From Nemertoderma westbladi (taxonomy: Eukaryota; Xenacoelomorpha; Nemertodermatida; Nemertodermatidae): a stretch of DNA of 64,000 bases. The stretch is from positions 62,001 through 126,000 of the forward strand of contig JAUCBJ010008813.1 of assembly GCA_032718475.1 (NCBI GenBank), read 5' to 3'. Each line of letters begins with the position of its first letter. The stretch's first letter is position 1. Both the position numbers and the translations under genes were made by a program. Shown here piece by piece: positions 12,701-22,249 of the stretch. The notes below the pieces were generated by a model. The model saw only the letters and a list, made by a program, of their open reading frames with translations. It did no database searches and had not been told where the DNA came from.

Positions 12701-15700
12701 CTCTTACTCCACTATATTGGTACACTATGCACACCCAACAATGGCCTTATAGTATATTTGATACAAAACATTGAATAGAATTGAATTGAATTTCGTATTG
12801 AATCCGTATTCGATCCTCAACGCATAGCCTAGAATCCAATATCTTGGATTTCTGATATAAGTAAATTGTGCCATAATGTTTAAATAACTCACCCGGTACA
12901 CACACCAGCACATCTTAATAACTCACCTGGGTACACACACATACCAGCACATCTTAATAACTCACCCGGTACGGGTACACACACCAGCACACATCTGAAT
13001 AACTCACCTGGTACACATACCTGCACATCTTAATAACTCACCTGGTACACATAGCAGCACATCTTAATAACTCACCTGGGTACACACACACACCAGCACA
13101 TCTTAATAACTCACCTGGTACACATACCAGCCACATCTTAATAACTCACCTGGGTACACAACACACACATACCAGCAGATCTTAATAACTCACCTAGTAC
13201 ACATACCAGCACATCTCAATAACTCACCTGGTACACATAGCAGCACATCTTAATAACTCACCTGGGTACACACACATACCAGCACATCTTAATAACTCAC
13301 CTGGTATACATACCAGCCACATCTTAATAACTAACCTGGTACACATACCAGCCACATCTTAATAACTCACCTGGGTACACAACACACACATACCAGCAGA
13401 TCTTAATAACTCACCTGGGTACACAACACACACATACCAGCAGATCTTAATAACTCACCTGGTACACATACCAGCACATCTTAATAACTCACCTGGTACA
13501 CATACCAGCACATCTTAATAACTCACCTGGTACACATACCAGCACACATCTTAATAACTCACCTGGGTACACAACACACACATACCAGCAGATCTTAATA
13601 ACTCACCTGGTACACATACCAGCACACATCTTAATAACTCACCTGGTACACACACCAGCACACATCTTAATAACTCACCTGGTACACATACCAGCACACA
13701 TCTTAATAACTCACCTGGGTACACAACACACACATACCAGCAGATCTTAATAACTCACCTGGTACACATACCAGCACATCTTAATAACTCACCTGGGTAC
13801 ACACACATACCGGCACACATCTTAGTAACTCACCTGGTACACATACCAGCACATCTTAATAACTCACCTGGGTACACACACATACCGGCACACATCTTAG
13901 TAACTCACCTGGTACACATACCAGCACATCTTAATAACTCACCTGGGTACACATGCCAGCACACATCTGAATAACTCACCTGGTACACATACCAGCACAT
14001 CTTAATAACTCACCTGGGTACACACACATACCGCCACACATCTTAGTAACTCACCTGGTACACATACCAGCACATCTTAATAACTCACCTGGGTACACAC
14101 ACATACCGGCACACATCTTAGTAACTCACCTGGTACACATACCAGCACATCTTAAGAACTCGTACACACACATACCAGCACACATCTTAGTAACTCACCT
14201 GGTACACATACCAGCACATCTTAATAACTCACCTGGGTACCCACACACACATACCATCACATCTTAATAACTCACCTGGTACACATACCAGCACATCTTA
14301 ATAACTCACCTGGGTACACACACATACCAGCACACATCCTAGTAACTCACCTGGTACATATACCAGCACATCTTAATAATTCACCTGGGTACACATACAT
14401 ACCAGCACACATCTTAATAACTCACCTGGGTACACAACACACACATACCATCACAACTTAATAACTCACCTGGTACACATACCAGCACATCTTAATATCT
14501 CACCTGGGTACACACACATACCAGCACACATCTTAGTAACTCACCTGGTACATATACCAGCACATCTTAATAACTCACCTGGGTACACATACATACCAGC
14601 ACACATCTTAATAACTCACCTGGGTACACAACACACACATACCATCACAACTTAATAACTCACCTGGTACACATACCAGCACATCTTAAGAACTCACCTG
14701 GTACACATACCAGCACATCTTAATAACTCACCTGGTACACATACCAGCACATCTTAATAACCCACCTGGTACACATACCAGCACATCTTAATAACTCACC
14801 TGGTACACATACCAGCACATCTTAATAACTCACCTGGTACACATACCAGCCACATCTTAATAACTCACCTGGTACACATACCAGCACATCTTAATAACTC
14901 ACCTGGTACACATACCAGCACATCTTAATAACTCACCTGGTACACATACCAGCACATCTTAATAACTCACCTGGGTACACACACATACTAGCACACATCT
15001 TAACAACTCACCTGGTACACATACCAGCACATCTTAATAACTCACCCGGTACACATACCAGCACATCTTAATAACTCACCTGGTACACATATCAGCCACA
15101 TCTTAATAACTCACCTGGTACACATACCAGCACATCTTAATAACTCACCTGGTACACATACCAGCACTTCTTAATAACTCACCTGGTACACATACCAGCA
15201 CATCTTAATAACTCACCTGGTACACATACTAGCACACATCTTAACAACTCACCTGGTACACATACCAGCACATCTTAATAACTCACCTGGTACACATACA
15301 TACCAGCACACATCTTAGTAACTCACCTGGCTGGTACACATACTAGCACACATCTTAATAACTCACCTGGTACACATACTAGCACACATCTTAATAACTC
15401 ACCTGGTACACATACTAGCACACATCTTAATAACTCACCTGGTACACATACATACCAGCACACATCTTAGTAACTCACCTGGCTGGTACACATACTAGCA
15501 CACATCTTAATAACTCACCTGGTACACATACTAGCACACATCTTAGTAACTCACCTGGTACACATACCAGCACATCTTAATAACTCACCTGGTACACATA
15601 CATACCAGCACATCTTAATAACTCACCTGGTACACATACCAGCACATCTTAATAACTCACCTGGTACACATACCAGCCACATCTTAATAACTCACCTGGT

Positions 15701-18700
15701 ACACATACCAGCACATCTTAATAACTCACCTGGTACACATACCAGCACATCTTAATAACTCACATGGTACACATACCAGCCACATCTTAATAACTCACCT
15801 GGTACACATACCAGCACATCTTAATAACTCACCTGGTACACATACATACCAGCACATCTTAATAACTCACCTGGTACACATACATACCAGCACACATCTT
15901 AGTAACTCACCTGGCTGGTACACATACTAGCACACATCTTAATAACTCACCTGGTACACATACTAGCACACATCTTAGTAACTCACCTGGTACACATACC
16001 AGCACATCTTAATAACTCACCTGGTACACATACATACCAGCACATCTTAATAACTCACCTGGTACACATACCAGCACATCTTAATAACTCACCTGGTACA
16101 CATACCAGCACATCTTAATAACTCACCTGGTACACATACCAGCACATCTTAATAACTCACCTGGTACACATACCAGCACATCTTAATAACTCACCTGGTA
16201 CACATACCAGCACATCTTAATAACTCACCTGGGTACACACACATACTAGCACACATCTTAATAACTCACCTGGTACACATACTAGCACACATCTTAGTAA
16301 CTCACCTGGTACACATACCAGCACATCTTAATAACTCACCTGGTACACATACATACCAGCACATCTTAATAACTCACCTGGTACACATACCAGCACATCT
16401 TAATAACTCACCTGGTACACATACCAGCACATCTTAATAACTCACCTGGTACACATACCAGCACATCTTAATAACTCACCTGGTACACATACCAGCACAT
16501 CTTAATAACTCACCTGGTACACATACCAGCACATCTTAATAACTCACCTGGGTACACACACATACTAGCACACATCTTAATAACTCACCTGGTACACATA
16601 CTAGCACACATCTTAATAACTCACCTGGTACACATACTAGCACACATCTTAATAACTCACCTGGTACACATACATACCAGCACACATCTTAGTAACTCAC
16701 CTGGCTGGTACACATACTAGCACACATCTTAATAACTCACCTGGTACACATACTAGCACACATCTTAGTAACTCACCTGGTACACATACCAGCACATCTT
16801 AATAAATCACCTGGTACACATACATACCAGCACATCTTAATAACTCACCTGGTACACATACCAGCACATCTTAATAACTCACCTGGTACACATACCAGCA
16901 CATCTTAATAACTCACCTGGTACACATACCAGCACATCTTAATAACTCACCTGGTACACATACCAGCCACATCTTAATAACTCACCTGGTACACATACCA
17001 GCACATCTTAATAACTCACCTGGTACACATACCAGCACATCTTAATAACTCACCTGGTACACATACCAGCACATCTTAATAACTCACCTGGTACACATAC
17101 CAGCCACATCTTAATAACTCACCTGGTACACATACCAGCACATCTTAATAACTCACCTGGTACACATACCAGCACATCTTAATAACTCACCTGGTACACA
17201 TACCAGCACATCTTAATAACTCACCTGGGTACACACACATACTAGCACACATCTTAACAACTCACCTGGTACACATACCAGCACATCTTAATAACTCACC
17301 TGGTACACATACCAGCCACATCTTAATAACTCACCTGGTACACATACATACCAGCACATCTTAATAACTCACCTGGTACACATACCAGCCACATCTTAAT
17401 AACTCACCTGGTACACATACCAGCACATCTTAATAACTCACCTGGTACACATACATACCAGCACATCTTAATAACTCACCTGGTACACATACCAGCACAT
17501 CTGATCCGAGAGATTGGCTTATTTTCAGTTGTTATTACATGTTCTACTAGCAGGTGATTCTGATAGGACTCGTATGTCAACTCCCTATGCCACTTCTTGT
17601 ACTACAACAATATACGTAGTCTATTGAGTTGTAGAAGATTGAAGTCAGTATAATAGTTTGTAGAAGTTGAAAGTTCTCATCCATAATACAGTATAATAAC
17701 GAATATTCCTCACCATAAACTAACTAAGCATTTAGAATAATTGTATCCGCGTCCTAAAACCCAATTAAATAAATATTGTATTATTTGAAAAAAAAAAAGT
17801 TAGTATAACACGAAACTATGCAGTTCTATGTGAATTGTAGTTTTGTTAAGATTATAAGTAAACATTCAAAGATTACGTTTTGTAACTTTATACAGGTTTG
17901 GAATGCAGGTGTACTGAGCTAATTCAACTTTTAATACAACATAAATATTGTAACAGTAATTACCTCAAAGTAGTTTTATATACTTCAAAGTGTACCATCA
18001 AACAGAGTATAATTGTTTTTTCATTTGAATTTAAATTAGCGATTAATAAATTATATTACGAATAAATTGCAGCTGTTGCCTTCGATCATTATCAGTACCC
18101 TGTGGTTAGTTCTATTGGCGACACACAATTATTTCACAACCATAAATTATATTGGTGTAATATACTTTAGAGACACAAAAGTTTGAGATACTGCATTGCA
18201 TTTCATTTAGTCAATCCACTAACTCCAACTGGTTGAACTTATTAGAGCATTAAAGTCTATCTGAAGTCCTTTATATACAACTAATTATTATTCTAGAATC
18301 CACCACGAACTCGATTCGTTACTCTCTCAAACCGCCAGTGTATCACAAAGTCTTCCTTCACTTTCACAAACTGATTCTTTTGATTGGCTGTAAGTAAATC
18401 TATTACTATAATATTATTTTACCTTACAGATTGTTCATATATTAGGTCACGATATTTTGACTCATTCCTTCCCAATTTCATGTTTATCATAAAATTCCAG
18501 ACCCCCCACCCCCCTTCGGCGATGCATGCAACCAGAGATCAGCTGATCGGTAGGTTTCGCCACGCTCAGCTGAAGGCATTCTCAGGAGGCCAAGCCATGA
18601 AAAGTCTTGTTGACTGGCTTGAACTGTTTACATTTCAAAGTAACCGCACGACACTCACTACGTCCTATTTACCCAATGTACTCACACACAAGCCCGCCAT

Positions 18701-21220
18701 TAACAAACATAATCGTGATTGACTAAGTTTGTGGTGCTGCTTCCCAGTGGTTAGTTACAACACAAACGTCTCTCTTCTGTTCACTAACCGTTCTTTCTCC
18801 GTTTGGGATTTCTCTCTAAAGAGATTTTCTTTGCTTGACCTCCTGAGAATGCCGTCAGCTGCGGAGCGAAACCTACCGATCAGCTGATCTCTGATAGCAT
18901 GCGATCAAAATAGATCCAGTTGCATTTAGTTTTTTATTTTTTGGTCCTTGCTCACCACCGGTAAGGCCCTTGCTCCACTGGCAACACATGTCAGAAGTCA
19001 GTGTGCTCCCGTGCACCACTGGTAAGTCATACGTCTTTTCTTTAAGAATATAAGATGGGTCTCACATTCAATCGAACACTTGAACATTTAATGGCTTGCT
19101 GCTACCCAAAGTAACCAATCACAGGCCTCTTGCCAGAAAGAACTCATGGGTCGTATGTCAAAAATGGAACATGGGACATAATCACTTTCGACTCATGGGT
19201 CGTAACAAACGACTTATGACATACCAGTGTAGACGCTCCCATTGAAACCTGATGTGTTTCTTAATTTATTTTGACTTATGACATACGACAACACGTTCGT
19301 GGGGACTTCGCGCAGCACGAGAGTGCATGCATACGTACAAATTTTGGTTTAATTTAATCTGCAATTGCCCGACTTATTTCGGTTTTTATAAAAAGTCTGA
19401 ACTGCAATTGCCCGACTTATTTCGGTTTTTATAAAAAGTCTGAAACCACCGGTACCGACTGACCTATTTTTAGTAACTTCAGATACTTTCCAAACTTTTA
19501 ATGGACTGCATACGTACAAGTTTGGTTTAATTCATCATTTGATTGAACGACTTATTTCAGTTTTTATCAAAAGTCTGAAACTACCGGTACCGAGTGTCCA
19601 ACAGTCTTATTTTGATAAAAACTCAGATTATTTCTAAATTTCTAATAGACTGCATGCATAATGTAATAAAAGTTGGTTTAATTCTAGTAATTATTGTTGG
19701 CTTTAAAAAAAATGTAATATAAAAAACGTGCAAAATAAGTTTCGCCAGAGATATGATTCGAACCAGCGCGAGAAGATCCATTGGATGGATAGTCCAACGC
19801 CTTATCCACTCAGCCAACACCGCTCGAGGTAACGAGCTGGCCAATGAAGGTATTAAAGTTTTATACTGCAATTTCATAATCACTACTGATAAGTACAACA
19901 GTAGGCCTAGCGTACCGGTAGGCCTATGTCATTACTTCGGAGTCTCTAGCGGATCCCCAATTAAATGTCTTAACTTTTCAATTTCGTAAAAGATAGACTT
20001 CATAATTCTCTACAAGCAACCAAAATTTCAGCTCAGGAAAATGAGGCGTTCCCGAGAAATTTAACATTTTCTAAAAACCACATAATCTGTCGTAGCTGAC
20101 GTCAGACTGCATGATTTTTCACCAAACTTTACAAACTTTCTAAACTTTCTCTCTACTACTTACCTACTAAGTTTGGTTCAATTCCGAACGAGCGATGCCG
20201 AGAAATTCGCGTTCAAACATTTACCAGACGGACGGACAGACAGACAGACGGACAGACAGACAGACAGACAGACGGACATGCCCCATTTGCCCTATATGAA
20301 CCGTATGCCAAGGCTCGCCGACTACGTGTCTCGCCCCACATATGACTTACCAGTGGAGTACGAGCCTAAGATTTTTTACTCAACATTACTGAATAATTTA
20401 GTAATTTTTTTATGTTTTCTCAATGTTCTTCAACCTGAATGTTGGCCTGCGGATTGTGAATTAATACCGGTGTGTAACTCGTTTCTTCTTCGCCTTTCTT
20501 ACTGTTGTTTACAGGGACTTTATATCAATCCGTCTTTATCTGTTTATATTAAATTATTAAATTATTTTATGTTTCAGTTCGTCTCTTAGTTTCTCCCCTC
20601 AAGAACCGACTAGCAGTAGGTATCTGCCCCCCCGAACCCCGTCGCCCCCTCTCCCGTCCCCCAACACCCCTCCGTCGGAGACCACCCGGGTCTGGCTGGT
20701 GGACCACGGCTATTCGGCGTCCCCGCGGACCCTCACAACGCCCCCTAGCGGGGACCCCAGAACAAACAACCCACAATCCACATCGCACACCAAGGCTTTC
20801 TCACAGCACCGCCATCAAATCGACAATCTATACGGAACACTGCCTCGCGTAAACCCTTCAATTCGTGACTCATCGTCGTCTAGGCGACCAACCTCAACCA
20901 ATCAGCGAGCGGCGTCGCCTAGCAACGAGGACCCCTTCCCGCGCATACAATCGCCCAAAGCGCATCTCGCTGTGAACGCGCTCCTCGCTACGCTCGTTAA
21001 CCAGCAACGGGAGCCCCCCGCATGGCTCGCCCCGTCCGCCGCGACGGAACCGGTTGGCGTCTCTGAGTCGCTAGCGCCCCCCAGCGGCGTCGGACAGGAG
21101 GATATGGTCGACTCGTTGCTATTGGAGACGGAATCAACCCCCGGGGGCGACTCCTTGTTGAAGCGGTCGCCCCAGCAACAGTTAATACTGGTAGCTAAGG
21201 GAGTGAACGGAGTAGTCTAG
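533..21220 (+). CDS. EPC: Enhancer of polycomb (EPC) gene, 3' part, eight exons
   Basis: EPC proteins scaffold the NuA4/TIP60 histone acetyltransferase complex in the nucleus through the conserved EPcA region. I place coding exons at 533-777, 1117-1292, 5619-5829, 6423-6701, 9991-10074, 10156-10334, 18297-18389 and 20578-21220. All have AG/GT borders and all seven joins keep frame. Diagnostic stretches are DYDMDSDDESWV, DRLEKGSG, LIPSVRQE, DPYIAFRRRTERMQTRKNRK, MGDYTSTVY, FTFRR..GASYYA and GYGRRRLARGGRVSLDR, each matching EPC family blocks in the family order. N-terminal exons lie left of the window. A poly(A) signal AATAAA occurs near 21351. The introns are unusual: two open with minisatellites made of the exon end plus donor, one holds a retroelement fragment, and one holds an antisense lectin gene. 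Confidence 0.93.
1117..1292 (+). CDS. EPC: EPC exon b (DPYIAFRRRTE block)
   Basis: The acceptor CTTTATCTCCTTAG precedes codons for QHALIPSVRQE. The exon then encodes DPYIAFRRRTERMQTRKNRK and RLRRDLERS, the most conserved part of EPC. It ends at TT before GTAAGT (phase 2). Its last 11 bases and the donor are the seed of the minisatellite that follows directly. It is too short for ordinary ORF finding but unmistakable by homology. Confidence 0.93.
1282..5549. repeat. Minisatellite of exon-end plus splice donor, 36/34-bp units
   Basis: About 120 head-to-tail units of 36 bp or 34 bp (differing by one AG) run without interruption from inside EPC exon b. Each unit carries GAGAGATCGTT, the last 11 coding bases, then GTAAGTTTATCTG, the donor and first intron bases, then an AGAG-rich linker. 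Variants are few (GATAGATC, GTCAG instead of GTAAG), which points to recent homogenisation. In the EPC frame the first codon past the junction is TTG and the next is TAA, a stop. Confidence 0.97.
5619..5829 (+). CDS. EPC: EPC exon c (basic helical block)
   Basis: The acceptor GTTTATTTAG supplies the third base of the Leu codon split after exon b. The exon encodes DLLNLVRKREKQKKEL, IELYEKQYQMGDY and KPSYTVPVVPKYRR, aligning with the EPC block that ends in KPTYAIPIIP in vertebrates. With the first available donor (GGTAAGTAAG at 5830) it ends in phase 0, matching exon d. Its last 67 bases are repeated downstream. Confidence 0.92.
5763..6411. repeat. Minisatellite of exon-end plus splice donor, 75-79-bp units
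   Basis: Units start at 5763, 5838, 5917, 5996, 6075, 6154, 6233, 6311 and a partial one at 6389. Each holds the coding stretch for KPSYTVPVVPKYRR, a GC-rich tail and the donor GGTAAGTAAG. The first unit lacks a 4-bp ACGG present in all the others, so only its donor joins exon d in frame without a shift. The array ends 12 bp before the acceptor of exon d. Confidence 0.96.
6423..6701 (+). CDS. EPC: EPC exon d (basic, Pro-rich)
   Basis: The acceptor TTATTGTTCCAG follows the repeat array. The exon begins DDYRKRRRYERS, comparable to the RPKRKYEKK block of EPC, and continues into a Pro/His-rich low-complexity stretch ending SPAQK. The donor is AAG then GTTAGA in phase 0, followed at once by an in-frame TAA. 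The Pro-rich half is weakly constrained, so the donor is less certain than the others. Confidence 0.8.
7140..8028 (+). pseudogene. Retrotransposon fragment, region downstream of reverse transcriptase, frameshifted
   Basis: Three frames carry one broken product. The first (about 7165-7580) has CEGCGGAFTTSHALNCKSGG and LIIKRHDEVREVFGDLI. The second (7566-7720) has VRADLL and INADAPSYVNR. The third (7789-8028) has an ALLRSNSLCLRG segment near the end. This order matches a region commonly found after the reverse transcriptase in invertebrate retroelements. Two or more frameshifts make it inactive. It lies in the EPC intron 6702-9990 and ends at a poly-C run (8030-8051). Confidence 0.65.
8454..9487. 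repeat. Minisatellite, 11-bp unit
   Basis: About 94 copies of CCCATTCTGCT/CCCATTCTGCC with common variants CCCATTATGTC and CCCATTTTGCC. Because 11 is not a multiple of 3 and the unit has no stop, long spurious ORFs appear in all three plus frames and also on the minus strand. The array is intronic to EPC. Confidence 0.96.
9991..10074 (+). CDS. EPC: EPC exon e (FTFRR block)
   Basis: The acceptor GGTTTATAG gives a phase-0 start PTPAAVAVDLQPDGQ and then FTFRRIDGASYYA, matching the DGPFAFRRKAGCQYYA block of EPC. The donor is GTAAGTG in phase 0. An AG nearer the exon (at 9999-10000) would not keep the phase with exon d. The exon is short and has no start codon, so it is visible only by homology. 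Confidence 0.88.
10156..10334 (+). CDS. EPC: EPC exon f (ARGGRVSLDR block)
   Basis: The acceptor is CGTTTAG. The exon encodes a linker and then RCLGYGRRRLARGGRVSLD, equivalent to IGFARRRVGRGGRVLLDR of vertebrate EPC. It ends in AG before GTGGGT (phase 2), and the A that opens exon g restores the conserved Arg. A G-homopolymer (about 10090-10114) sits in the 81-bp intron before it. Confidence 0.9.
10637..10843 (-). CDS. Lectin exon 5, end of F-type domain and stop
   Basis: The acceptor is AACTTTTCAG. The exon opens IFVLTENRRS, carries CGTPLADVAVANIDCDGAHG and RYVVLFSN, closes with the LTICELKIY strand typical of F-type lectin C-termini, and ends at a stop at 10637. Confidence 0.85.
   Translation of the reverse strand: MFVLTENRRSLLNALGTINDKVHCGTPLADVAVANIDCDGAHGRYVVLFSNRDDALTICELKIYIKYN
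10637..17601 (-). CDS. F-type (fucolectin) lectin with PAN/apple-like N-terminal region, five exons, 5' end not found
   Basis: Minus-strand exons 17480-17601, 12228-12387, 12049-12130, 11290-11525 and 10637-10843 join in phase. The first three give an apple/PAN-like region, with HVITTENKPISRIRCAGMC and then NCKSINF...CQLND. The last two form an F-type lectin domain: NVAIAKPT, SRAVDGN, then the fucose-binding signature with a His, 27 residues, RKDCCSHR (R-x-D-x4-R with vicinal Cys), then CGTPLADV, CDGAHGRYV and LTICELKIY. F-type lectins bind L-fucose and often act in innate recognition. All sugar-contact residues are present. The signal-peptide exon was not found. The visible gene lies wholly within one EPC intron, antisense to EPC. 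Confidence 0.85.
11032..11201. repeat. (GACC)n microsatellite, about 43 copies
   Basis: A pure tetranucleotide run with no interruption, flanked by CAGACATACATACAGGACAGACC and GACAGACAACT. It appears to grow from the (ACAG)n tail of a dispersed repeat also seen near 20160-20340 and 62270-62400. Confidence 0.97.
11290..11525 (-). CDS. Lectin exon 4, fucose-binding core
   Basis: The acceptor TTATGTTGTGTAG leads into NVAIAKPTGQDSTDSGG, then AVDGNTGGRY, the ligand His in SCSHT, and NRKDCCSHRITGAK. The donor is AAG then GTTCGA, a weak but phase-correct site; reading on gives VRLR and a stop. Confidence 0.88.
11829..11889 (-). mobile_element. tRNA-like SINE head
   Basis: On the minus strand, TGGCGTCGTGGTTAAATCC resembles an A-box/D-arm and GGTCGTGGCTTCGAGCCCG a B-box/T-arm at the normal spacing, but acceptor pairing is poor. 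It sits in a lectin intron and is best read as a tRNA-derived SINE fragment rather than a functional tRNA. Confidence 0.45.
12049..12130 (-). CDS. Lectin exon 3, linker
   Basis: The acceptor TATGTACGTTTCAG precedes codons for WLCKGVRNTTNYHLEYIEE, and the exon ends ENKK plus one base before GTAAGT (phase 1), which the next exon completes as Arg. It is 82 bp and found only by splice-site and phase agreement. The NTT motif is a possible N-glycosylation site. Confidence 0.75.
12228..12387 (-). CDS. Lectin exon 2, PAN/apple-like core
   Basis: The acceptor AATTAAATTACAG gives one base that completes the Arg codon begun in exon 1. The exon encodes NRNCKSINF, CQLNDKYAEDVSPDDLV and a Tyr-rich end. 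The donor after GTACCA is GTAAGT in phase 0. The exon end is duplicated about 70 bp into the following intron (12171-12197). Confidence 0.82.
12888..17505. repeat. Minisatellite of lectin exon end plus splice donor, ~34-bp units
   Basis: About 130 units, mostly 33-38 bp. In the minus orientation each unit reads AGATGTGCTGGTATGTGTACCAG (lectin exon 1 end) and then GTGAGTTATTA (donor and intron start). The array abuts the real exon at 17480-17505 and fills 4.6 kb of the 5.1-kb intron. Sub-variants (ACTAGC, CTGGCTGG, GGTACACACACA) recur in blocks, a sign of higher-order duplication. In the lectin frame the codon after ACC is AGG and then TGA. Confidence 0.97.
17480..17601 (-). CDS. Lectin exon 1 (of those visible), start of PAN-like region
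   Basis: The acceptor ATTGTTGTAG precedes codons for YKKWHRELTYESYQNHLL, then VEHVITTENKPISR and IRCAGMCT, ending AG before GTGAGT (phase 2). The HVI...C...C spacing is typical of PAN/apple N-termini, and the join to exon 2 restores an Arg codon. The donor is a perfect CAG/GTGAGT and is the one reproduced throughout the neighbouring array. Confidence 0.8.
18297..18389 (+). CDS. EPC: EPC exon g
   Basis: The acceptor ATTATTATTCTAG supplies an A completing the Arg after SLD. The exon encodes IHHELDSLLSQTASVSQ and ends at DW plus two bases before GTAAGT (phase 2), completed by exon h as Leu. Its position matches the segment of EPC just after GGRVLLDR. Confidence rests on phase agreement at both ends. 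Confidence 0.8.
18521..18905. mobile_element. MITE-like element with ~70-bp terminal inverted repeats
   Basis: The left arm 18521-18592 (ATGCATGCAACCAGAGATCAGC..., GGTAGGTTTCGC, GGCATTCTCAGGAGGCCAAGC) is matched in reverse complement by 18833-18905. Within the arms only a few mismatches and a small indel are seen. There is no transposase. A diverged partial copy lies at about 58522-58697. It lies in the EPC intron 18390-20577. Confidence 0.8.
18906..20577. other. EPC intron filled with dispersed repeats
   Basis: No exon was recognised here. The stretch contains at least three diverged copies (19330-19460, 19500-19600, 20100-20340) of a dispersed repeat marked by ACAAGTTTGGTTTAATTC, CGACTTATTTCGGTTTTTAT, AAGTCTGAAACTACCGGTACC and a tail of ACAG repeats. 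Further copies are at 10950-11030, 27230-27340 and 62100-62400. Confidence 0.7.
19748..19828 (-). pseudogene. tRNA-Ser-like pseudogene or SINE head
   Basis: On the minus strand, TTGGCTGAGTGGATAAGGCG is a type II tRNA D-arm. It is followed by a 5-bp anticodon stem TTGGA/TCCAA around CTATCCA, an extra arm, and GCTGGTTCGAATCATAT. The T-stem does not pair at its 3' side and the anticodon (ATC) does not fit the serine-type body, so it is unlikely to be functional. Confidence 0.6.
20578..21220 (+). CDS. EPC: EPC exon h, C-terminal exon
   Basis: The acceptor TTTTATGTTTCAG gives a T completing the Leu codon from exon g. The exon encodes a long Ser/Pro-rich tail (SSLSFSPQEPTSSR, then several PSP/TPP motifs), a more ordered stretch AHLAVNALLATLVNQQ, and ends at a stop at 21218-21220. 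The C-terminal part of EPC is poorly conserved in the family, so the assignment rests on phase and position. GC content is much higher than in the flanks, as in the other EPC exons. Confidence 0.85.
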
Positions 21221-21350
21221 CTGAACGCGTACCAAGTCATATTGAATAATTAAAGGATTCCCTCTCAATAGTTAGTCTGGATTTACATTAAATTATTCGA
21301 AAAGGCCCAATTAAAGTCGAGTCGATTCTTTGTTACTCAACTTAATATTT

Positions 21351-21356
21351 AATAAA
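21351..21356 (+). terminator. Probable EPC poly(A) signal
   Basis: AATAAA lies 131 bp after the EPC stop codon in an AT-rich stretch. It is the first canonical hexamer downstream. No cDNA evidence is available. Confidence 0.5.
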
Positions 21357-22249
21357 ACATCGATAAATGCCGCAGGATGGCGTAACAAAACGAAACGATA
21401 ACTAAACGAAAGAAAAAATCTTCAAAGGTTTGAAAGTTTTTACTTTCTCAATATTTATTGTAAACAGACGAGACGGGGGGGGGGGGGGGTAAACAAATCC
21501 CATCTCGGCGAGTTATTATTTCGCCTCAATATTAGAGAAATTCAATTTAGAGAAAGGAGCAGGTTACAGTGACATGTTATTCTAACCAAAACAATAGATT
21601 GGATGCTATACACCACTACTGGCGTTAATGATAATTACGCTATACACCAGAGTGATAAACTTGGAGTAAAAATTCCTTAGAGTTAAAAAATTAAAAACTA
21701 ATTTAAAACGAAGGAAACTAACGAAAATTGGACAGATTGAAAAAAAAAATCTAAGGAAATTTCGAACTGGAAACAAAAAGAAACGAGATTGAAATTCGTT
21801 TGGTTTCGTTATGTCATCCCAACTTATTATTAAATTGTATAGTTGAATCCTAATAACCAATATATAATTTATTCAGCCGCCTTATTCCATAACAGTGTGT
21901 TTAGCATCTCCAGACAATGTCTCATATTCAATTTATTAGTTTAGGTTTTATTCTCATTTGGTTTATATTATATTAGCGTAAAGCTTTCGGTCTGTTCGTA
22001 ACCCATATTAACACATATCAATATATATTGATTTAGGCGGGAAATCCTTCTGTAATATTCAGCATATTGTGTGTATTATTTTAATGATTACACGGAGTAT
22101 TAAATACACGTTTATTACCGGTATTAGGATAGTGAGTGTGAATATTAGGTGTAGCATTATACGGGTGAATCGCGAAAGAACTTTTTTGTGGTTGCGGATA
22201 TTTCGAAGGTTATGGATTGGTATGTGACACTATGGGATTAAATCGAACA

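Noticed and set aside
12888-17505. A CRISPR array or other prokaryotic repeat system
   Set aside because: Units are head-to-tail without unique spacers, and the setting is a eukaryotic intron with a splice donor in each unit.
19748-19828. A functional tRNA gene
   Set aside because: The T-stem does not pair and the anticodon does not match the tRNA-Ser-like body.
20567-20788. Minus-strand ORF of 73 codons, Arg/Gly-rich
   Set aside because: It is the antisense of the GC-rich EPC C-terminal exon.
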